Positions 59,180 through 64,000 of a stretch of DNA of 64,000 nucleotides are shown piece by piece (position 1 is the first letter of the stretch; every line of letters starts with the position of its first letter). Location: NCBI GenBank assembly GCA_963773665.1, contig CAVZBZ010000013.1, positions 372,001 through 436,000 of the forward strand, written 5' to 3'. The notes under the pieces are model-generated. The model was not told the origin of the DNA. It was given only the letters and a program-made list of their open reading frames with translations, and did no database searches. The translations under genes were made by a program, and so were the position numbers. The stretch is from DATJLY01 sp963773665 (GTDB lineage: Bacteria > Pseudomonadota > Alphaproteobacteria > ATCC43930 > CGMCC-115725).

Positions 59180-60152
59180 GTGCACGCTGCAAGAGCGGCT
59201 CGAGGAGCGCGTCGAGCGCCGCCGGGTCGCGCCAGCGCAGTTCGACGTCCAGCACCGCCACCCGCGCGCGCCACGCCGGCTGAAGGCGAACGGCATCCTT
59301 CGAGGTCGTGACAAGCCGCGCGCCGAGCCTTTGGGCTTCGCCGGCAAGCCGCTCGAGCTCCGCCTCGGCATAGAGGTGATGGTCGGGAAATTCGTGCTGC
59401 GCCACGAGCAGCCCGCCGCTCGCAGCGATCGTGCGGAAGAATTTTTGTGGCCGTCCGATCCCGGCGAAGGCAACGACCGGGCCTGCCGGCAGCGTGCCCG
59501 CGACCGGCGCGAGATCGGCCGCGAGCACGCGCGTGCCGGCAACGCGCGCCGCGACCCCGGCCTCGTCCGTGCCGATCAGCACGACCGCGTCGGCGCGCGC
59601 GAGTGCGCTTGCCACGCTTTCGCGCAACGGGCCGGCGGGGATGAGGCTGCCATTGCCGAAGCCGTAGGCGCCATCGACGACGAGCAGCGACAGGTCCTTC
59701 TCGAGACTCGGGTTCTGGAAGCCGTCGTCCATGACGATGATGCCTGCGCCGGCTGCGATCGCGGCGCGGGCGCCGGCGACGCGGTCGCGCGCGACGATGG
59801 TCGGCGCCGCCGCCGCGAGAAGGAGCGCCTCGTCGCCGACCTCGTTGACGCTGTGGCGCGCGGGATCGACGGCAAGCGGGCCGTCGGCAGTGCCGCCATA
59901 GCCGCGGCTCAAAAGAAAGGGCCGCGCGCCGCTCCGGCGCAAGAGCCGCGCGAGGCTGAGCGCGACCGGCGTCTTGCCGGCGCCGCCGGCGACGACATTG
60001 CCGACGCACAGAACCGGCACGCCCGCGCGCCACGGCCGCGCCAGCGCGCGCCGGGCGGCGCCCGCGGCGGCATTCGCCCAGGCGAGCGGCTCGAGCACGG
60101 CCTGCGCCAGACCGTGCCGCGCCCAGAACTCAGGCGCAGACCGCTTTTTCAT
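59172..60152 (-). CDS. lpxK: Tetraacyldisaccharide 4'-kinase
   Basis: A 326-residue kinase of lipid A synthesis. Walker A is in 'VGNVVAGGAGKTPVALSLAR', the Walker B-like block is 'IIVMDDGFQNPSLEKDLSLL', and 'EFPDHHLYAEAELERLA' is the C-terminal conserved segment. It phosphorylates the disaccharide at position 4' at the inner membrane; the N-terminal hydrophobic patch is short. Overlaps waaA by 23 bases; ATG 60152. Confidence 0.93.
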   Translation of the reverse strand: MKKRSAPEFWARHGLAQAVLEPLAWANAAAGAARRALARPWRAGVPVLCVGNVVAGGAGKTPVALSLARLLRRSGARPFLLSRGYGGTADGPLAVDPARHSVNEVGDEALLLAAAAPTIVARDRVAGARAAIAAGAGIIVMDDGFQNPSLEKDLSLLVVDGAYGFGNGSLIPAGPLRESVASALARADAVVLIGTDEAGVAARVAGTRVLAADLAPVAGTLPAGPVVAFAGIGRPQKFFRTIAASGGLLVAQHEFPDHHLYAEAELERLAGEAQRLGARLVTTSKDAVRLQPAWRARVAVLDVELRWRDPAALDALLEPLLQRAHG

Positions 60153-61431
60153 CGGGCGCGAGCCGGTCGAGCCACGGCGCAAGCTGCGCCATCACCGCGT
60201 CGAGCACGTCGCGATTGTGCGCGGCGACGCCGGCCGCGGATGCTGCGCGCGCGGCGCGCTCGACCGGATCGTCGAGGAGGCGTCCGACCGCGGCGGCAAG
60301 GCTCGGGCCGTCGGTCACGGTCAGGGTCGCGCCGGCCGCTGCCAGCGCACGCGCGATCGCGGCGCAGTTGCTCATGTCCGGCCCGTGCAGGATGGCGCAG
60401 TCGAGCAGCGCCGCCTCGAGCGGATTGTGCCCGCCTTTCCGCGCGATCGAGCCGCCGATGAAGGCGATGCCGGCGAGCCGGTAGAAAAGGCCAAGCTCGC
60501 CCAGCGTGTCGGCGAGGTAAATGTCGGTCGACGAATCGATCGCCTCGCCGCGCGAGCGCCGCGCGACCTTGAGCCCGCGCGCCGTGAGGAGCGCCACGAT
60601 CGCATCGCCGCGCGCGGGGTGGCGCGGCGCGATCACGGTGAGAATGCCGCGATGCTGGCGCGCGAGCGCGCGGTGGGCGAGCGCGACCTGCGTCTCCTCG
60701 TCCTCGTGCGTGCTTGCCGCGAGCCACAGCAGCCGTCCGGCGCAGGATGCGGCAAGCGCCGAGAAGGCGGCGTCATCGACCGGCAGCGGCGCCGCCGCGG
60801 CCTTCAAGTCGCCAACCGTGGCCGCACCAGCGGCGCCCAGCGCGATGAAGCGCTCGGCCTGCGCCGCGTCCTGCGCCAGGCACAGATCGAAGCACGCCAG
60901 GAGCCGCGCGATCAGTCCCGGCAGGCGCCGCCAGCGCCGGAACGAGCGCTGCGACATGCGCCCGTTCAACAGCAGGAGCGGCACGCCCGCCGCGTGCGTC
61001 TCGATGACAAGATTGGGCCACAGTTCCAATTCGACCCAGACTGCGAGATCGGGCCGCCAATGCGCGAGAAAACGGCGCACCGCGGCAGGCCGATCGACCG
61101 GGACATATTGGTGCCAGGCGCGGTCGCGCGGCAGGCGGCTCGCCAGGAGGCGCGCCGACGTGACCGTGCCGGTCGTCACCAGCACGCTGAGTTTTTGGCG
61201 CTCGACCAGAAGGCGGTCGATGAGCGACAGCATCGACACCGCCTCGCCGACGCTCGCCGCGTGGACCCAGACGAGCGGCCCCATCGGCCGCGCGTGCGAG
61301 GCATGGCCGCTCCGCTCGGCGATGCGCTCTCTATCCTCCTTGCCGCGCGCGAGCCGGCGCGCGAGATAGAATCCGATCGCTGGCCCCAATGCCACGCTCA
61401 ACGCGCGATAGGTTTTCAGCGCGGCGCTCAT
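60130..61431 (-). CDS. waaA: Kdo transferase
   Basis: A 433-residue GT30 glycosyltransferase with an N-terminal membrane anchor ('TYRALSVALGPAIGFYLARR'). 'WVHAASVGEA' contains the catalytic Glu, 'VWVELELWPNLVIET' and 'LLNGRMSQRSFRRW' are typical, and 'GGSIARKGGHNPLEAALLDC' lies in the C-terminal domain. It adds Kdo residues to lipid IVA. Its start overlaps the DUF374 gene as ATGA. Confidence 0.93.
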   Translation of the reverse strand: MSAALKTYRALSVALGPAIGFYLARRLARGKEDRERIAERSGHASHARPMGPLVWVHAASVGEAVSMLSLIDRLLVERQKLSVLVTTGTVTSARLLASRLPRDRAWHQYVPVDRPAAVRRFLAHWRPDLAVWVELELWPNLVIETHAAGVPLLLLNGRMSQRSFRRWRRLPGLIARLLACFDLCLAQDAAQAERFIALGAAGAATVGDLKAAAAPLPVDDAAFSALAASCAGRLLWLAASTHEDEETQVALAHRALARQHRGILTVIAPRHPARGDAIVALLTARGLKVARRSRGEAIDSSTDIYLADTLGELGLFYRLAGIAFIGGSIARKGGHNPLEAALLDCAILHGPDMSNCAAIARALAAAGATLTVTDGPSLAAAVGRLLDDPVERAARAASAAGVAAHNRDVLDAVMAQLAPWLDRLAPDEKAVCA

Positions 61432-62174
61432 CGGCTTCCGCCCGCGGCGCGGCGCGCTTCGCGCCATTCGCGGCGCGCGAGCGTCCCGGGCTTCACGATA
61501 TCGCGCCCGACGCGGCGGTCGGCTTCGGCGGTGAGATCGTTGAGCCGCTCCTCGATGAGGCGCCGCCAGCGCTCGGTCTCGTGCGGCTCGATCTCCGCCG
61601 GCACCGCGATCGGCTCGCCCCACAGAAACACGCCGCGCGCGAACGGCAGCGCGAGGTGGAAACTGTCCCAGCTTGCCATGATGCGGCGGCGGGTGGTCGC
61701 GTAAGTCATCGGCACGACCGGGGCGCCGGCAAGTCGCGCCGCCGCGACGATGCCGTCGCTCGCGCGCATCGCCGGGCCATTGGGGCCGTCCGGCGTGATG
61801 CCGACGCAGGCGCCCGCGCGGATGTGGCGCAGCATGGCGCGGAGCGCCGCCGTGCCGCCCGTGTTGGTCGAGCCTTCGATCGAGCCGATGCCGAAATAGG
61901 CCACCGCGCCGGCGATGATGCGGCCGTCGCGATGGCCCGACATCAGCATGAAGAGCGGCGCGCGCCGCGCCCACATCAGCGGCAGCATCAGCATCCGGCC
62001 GTGCCAGAATGCCACGATGAACGGCCGTTTTTGGGCCGTGAGCGAATTCGGATGCTCCTCGCCCGTCGTGCTCCAGCGGCTCGTCGCGTGAACAAGGCGG
62101 ATATAGAACTGGAGTACGAAGCACAGGATGCGGCGGCAGCCATCGGAGCGGAGCCAGCGCTTCACGACGCCCAT
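61428..62174 (-). CDS. DUF374 lysophospholipid acyltransferase-like protein
   Basis: A 248-residue protein related to LPLAT acyltransferases. 'VAFWHGRMLMLP' holds the His motif, and 'GITPDGPNGPA' is the DUF374 signature for substrate binding. Always near Kdo/lipid A genes in alphaproteobacteria; the specific acyl acceptor has not been established. It sits between msbA and waaA, 2 bases from the former, and starts with ATG 62174. Confidence 0.85.
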   Translation of the reverse strand: MGVVKRWLRSDGCRRILCFVLQFYIRLVHATSRWSTTGEEHPNSLTAQKRPFIVAFWHGRMLMLPLMWARRAPLFMLMSGHRDGRIIAGAVAYFGIGSIEGSTNTGGTAALRAMLRHIRAGACVGITPDGPNGPAMRASDGIVAAARLAGAPVVPMTYATTRRRIMASWDSFHLALPFARGVFLWGEPIAVPAEIEPHETERWRRLIEERLNDLTAEADRRVGRDIVKPGTLARREWREARRAAGGSR

Positions 62175-62176
62175 GC

Positions 62177-63964
62177 TCAGGCCCTGACTTCCGCCGCCAA
62201 CGGTCCGCCGGCGAATTGCAGCGCATGAAGCCGCGCATAGGCGCCGTCGCGGCGCAGCAGCTCGGCATGCGTGCCGGACTCGACGATGCGCCCGCCCTCG
62301 ACGACGCAGATGAGGTCGGCGTCGAGCACGGTCGAGAGGCGGTGCGCGATCACCACTGTCGTGCGGCCGCGCATCAGTGCCTTGAGCGCGACCTGGACCT
62401 GGCGCTCGGATTCCGAGTCGAGCGCCGCCGTCGCCTCGTCGAGCAGCAGGATCGGCGCGTTCTTGAGCATGGCGCGGGCGATGGCGATGCGCTGGCGCTG
62501 CCCGCCCGACAGCTTGACGCCGTGCTCGCCGACGAGCGTGTCGTAGCCTTCCGGCAGGCCGCGCACGAACTCGTCGGCGGCGGCGCCCTTCGCCGAGGCG
62601 ATGATCTCGTCCTCGCTGGCGCCGAACCTTCCATAGGCGATGTTGGCGCGCACCGAGTCGTCGAACAGCGTGACCTCCTGGCTCACCAGCGCGATGGCGC
62701 CGCGCAGCGAGGCGAGCGTCACGTCGCGCACGTCGGCGCCGTCGATCCGCACCTCGCCCGCGCTCACGTCGTAAAAGCGCGGGATGAGATTGAGGATCGT
62801 GCTCTTGCCCGCGCCCGAGGCGCCGACGAGTGCCACCTTCTTGCCCGCCGGCACGACGAGGCTCGTGCCCTTCAGCGCCTCGCTGCCGTTCGCATAGGTG
62901 AAACGGACGGCGTCGAACACGATCTCGCCGCCCGAGATGCGCAGCGGCCCGGCATGCGGCCGGTCGCGGATCAGGGGCTCGAGATCGAGCACCGTGAAGA
63001 TGCGCTGCGCGCCGGCCAGGCCTTCCTGCAGGCTGACATTGAGCCCGGCAAGGTTCTTCATCGGCTGGTAGGCGAGCAGGAGCGCCGTCACGAACGAGAA
63101 GAATGTGCCTGGCGTGCGCTCGCCGGCGATCACCTGGTGGCCGCCATAAAGCACGACAAGCGCCACCGCGATGCCGCCCAGCATCTCCATCACGGGCGAC
63201 GCGACCGAGCGCGTCCGCGCGGCGCGCTGCACGAGCTTGTAGAGGCGCTCGATGATGCGCCCGGCGCGGGTCGTCTCGTACGCCTCCATGCCATAGGACT
63301 TGACGTGCCGCGCGCCCTGAAACGTCTGGTTCAGCAGAGTCATCAGCAGGCCGATCTCGGCCTGCGTGTCGGCGGAGACGCGCCGCATCCGCCGCGCCAC
63401 CTTGCCCATCGGCTGCAGCGCCACCGGAAACGCGATGAAGGCGACGATCGCCAGCACCCAGTCCTGGTAGAACATCAGCGCGATCAGAAAGGCGGCGGTC
63501 ACCGCCTCCTTGCCCAGTCCCGCGAGCACGCTGGTCGCCGCGCCCCTCAGGATGTTGGCGTCGGCGACGAAGCGCGAGATCAGCGTTCCGGTCGGATTGG
63601 CGTGAAAGAAGGCGAGATCGGCGCGCATGAGGCGGGCGAACAAGGCAAGCTGGATGTCGGCGACGACGCGCTGGCCGACCGTCGTCATCAGCACCATCTG
63701 CACGTAGTTGCCGACGCCCTTGACGAGGGCGAGCGCGATGATGGCGGCCGGGATCACGAGGAGAAGCCGGCCATCGCGCTCCATGAACACGCGGTCGAGC
63801 ATCGGCTGCATCAGCCAGGCATTGGCCGCGGTCGACGCCGCGACCGCGCCCATCGCCACCAAGGCAAGCCCCATGCGCCCGATATGCGGGCGCAGGAACT
63901 CGCCGACGAGCCGCCGGAGGAGCGGCACGGTGCGATGGCTCGCGTCCGCCTTGGGCCGGCTCAT
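62177..63964 (-). CDS. msbA: Lipid A flippase MsbA (ABC exporter)
   Basis: A 595-residue half-transporter: six transmembrane helices in the first 330 residues, then an ATPase with Walker A 'ALVGASGAGKSTILNLIPRF', signature 'VKLSGGQRQRIAIARAML' and Walker B 'PILLLDEATAALDSESE' plus the His-loop 'VVIAHRLSTVLDADL'. It moves core-lipid A across the inner membrane. ATG 63964 is preferred to an in-frame upstream start at 63982. First visible gene of the operon; the last 36 bases of the window show no gene. Confidence 0.92.
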   Translation of the reverse strand: MSRPKADASHRTVPLLRRLVGEFLRPHIGRMGLALVAMGAVAASTAANAWLMQPMLDRVFMERDGRLLLVIPAAIIALALVKGVGNYVQMVLMTTVGQRVVADIQLALFARLMRADLAFFHANPTGTLISRFVADANILRGAATSVLAGLGKEAVTAAFLIALMFYQDWVLAIVAFIAFPVALQPMGKVARRMRRVSADTQAEIGLLMTLLNQTFQGARHVKSYGMEAYETTRAGRIIERLYKLVQRAARTRSVASPVMEMLGGIAVALVVLYGGHQVIAGERTPGTFFSFVTALLLAYQPMKNLAGLNVSLQEGLAGAQRIFTVLDLEPLIRDRPHAGPLRISGGEIVFDAVRFTYANGSEALKGTSLVVPAGKKVALVGASGAGKSTILNLIPRFYDVSAGEVRIDGADVRDVTLASLRGAIALVSQEVTLFDDSVRANIAYGRFGASEDEIIASAKGAAADEFVRGLPEGYDTLVGEHGVKLSGGQRQRIAIARAMLKNAPILLLDEATAALDSESERQVQVALKALMRGRTTVVIAHRLSTVLDADLICVVEGGRIVESGTHAELLRRDGAYARLHALQFAGGPLAAEVRA

Positions 63965-64000
63965 GTCGCCATCGCCGCGCAAAACCTGGATCGGGACTTC

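Noticed and set aside
1..64000. CRISPR array, tRNA or rRNA genes
   Set aside because: No regularly spaced direct repeats, cloverleaf or rRNA-like sequence was seen by eye; a tRNA scan was not possible.

Overview
The window is a GC-rich, densely packed bacterial chromosome segment. It looks alphaproteobacterial. The support is a DUF3035 (BamF-like) lipoprotein beside lspA, a monofunctional hisI, a lipid A/Kdo operon ordered msbA-DUF374-waaA-lpxK-lpxL, many periplasmic-binding-protein transporters, and short C/G-rich spacers with frequent 4-8 base gene overlaps. I cannot place it below class. No rRNA, tRNA or CRISPR array was seen.

Layout. Positions 1-8.7 kb hold a CHAD protein cut by the window edge, a DUF3750 lipoprotein, two divergent MetE-C-like methyltransferases, an intact IS481-family element, an LVIVD-repeat protein, a bacterial CDP-archaeol-synthase homologue and a metallophosphoesterase. 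8.9-12.9 kb is one giant six-GAF sensor kinase. 12.9-15.6 kb is a SsuC/TauC-type importer operon without an ATPase, divergent from a CobW GTPase. 16.8-22.7 kb holds a 24-residue lysine-rich protein, pstS, a cupin, an FMN alpha-hydroxy-acid oxidase, a D-threonine-aldolase/DSD1-type enzyme, a ParDE-type toxin pair, RidA and a wrecked PAS/kinase gene. 22.7-29.3 kb holds an IlvD/Edd dehydratase, a small membrane protein, a DUF4910 aminopeptidase-like protein, UspA, a three-gene envelope-stress cluster and hisI. 29.4-34.1 kb is a livGFKHM operon. 34-39.9 kb holds HerA-like ATPase, a two-partner-secretion adhesin stub, a Rieske oxygenase, MaoC, ribF and a nickel/cobalt permease. 40-41.2 kb is a scar made of a frameshifted IS110 transposase and a cyclase gene stub. 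41.3-47 kb is ileS-lspA-bamF-mutL. 47-55 kb holds an orphan LivK, rsmD, an RsuA/RluB-type pseudouridine synthase, a puuD-like gene, tadA, a secreted unknown, HigBA, purD and xseA. 55.3-58.3 kb is a cyclase-like gene followed after 5 nt by a flavoprotein/cNMP-binding/Fe-S fusion. 58.3-64 kb is the lipid A operon.

Most notable points: (1) The cyclase-like protein and the adjacent 802-residue fusion look like a nucleotide-gated electron-transfer module. One nucleotide pocket is intact and one is degraded, and there are sixteen ferredoxin cysteines. I know of no characterised example. (2) The IS481 element sits exactly in a CTAG that served as the stop codon of both convergent neighbours. The 6-base duplication restores both stops and also supplies the transposase stop. 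(3) The kinase has near-identical internal GAF repeats. (4) A tiny basic protein gene has its own ribosome site and terminator. Several gene stubs and two mobile elements show active remodelling of the spaces between housekeeping blocks.
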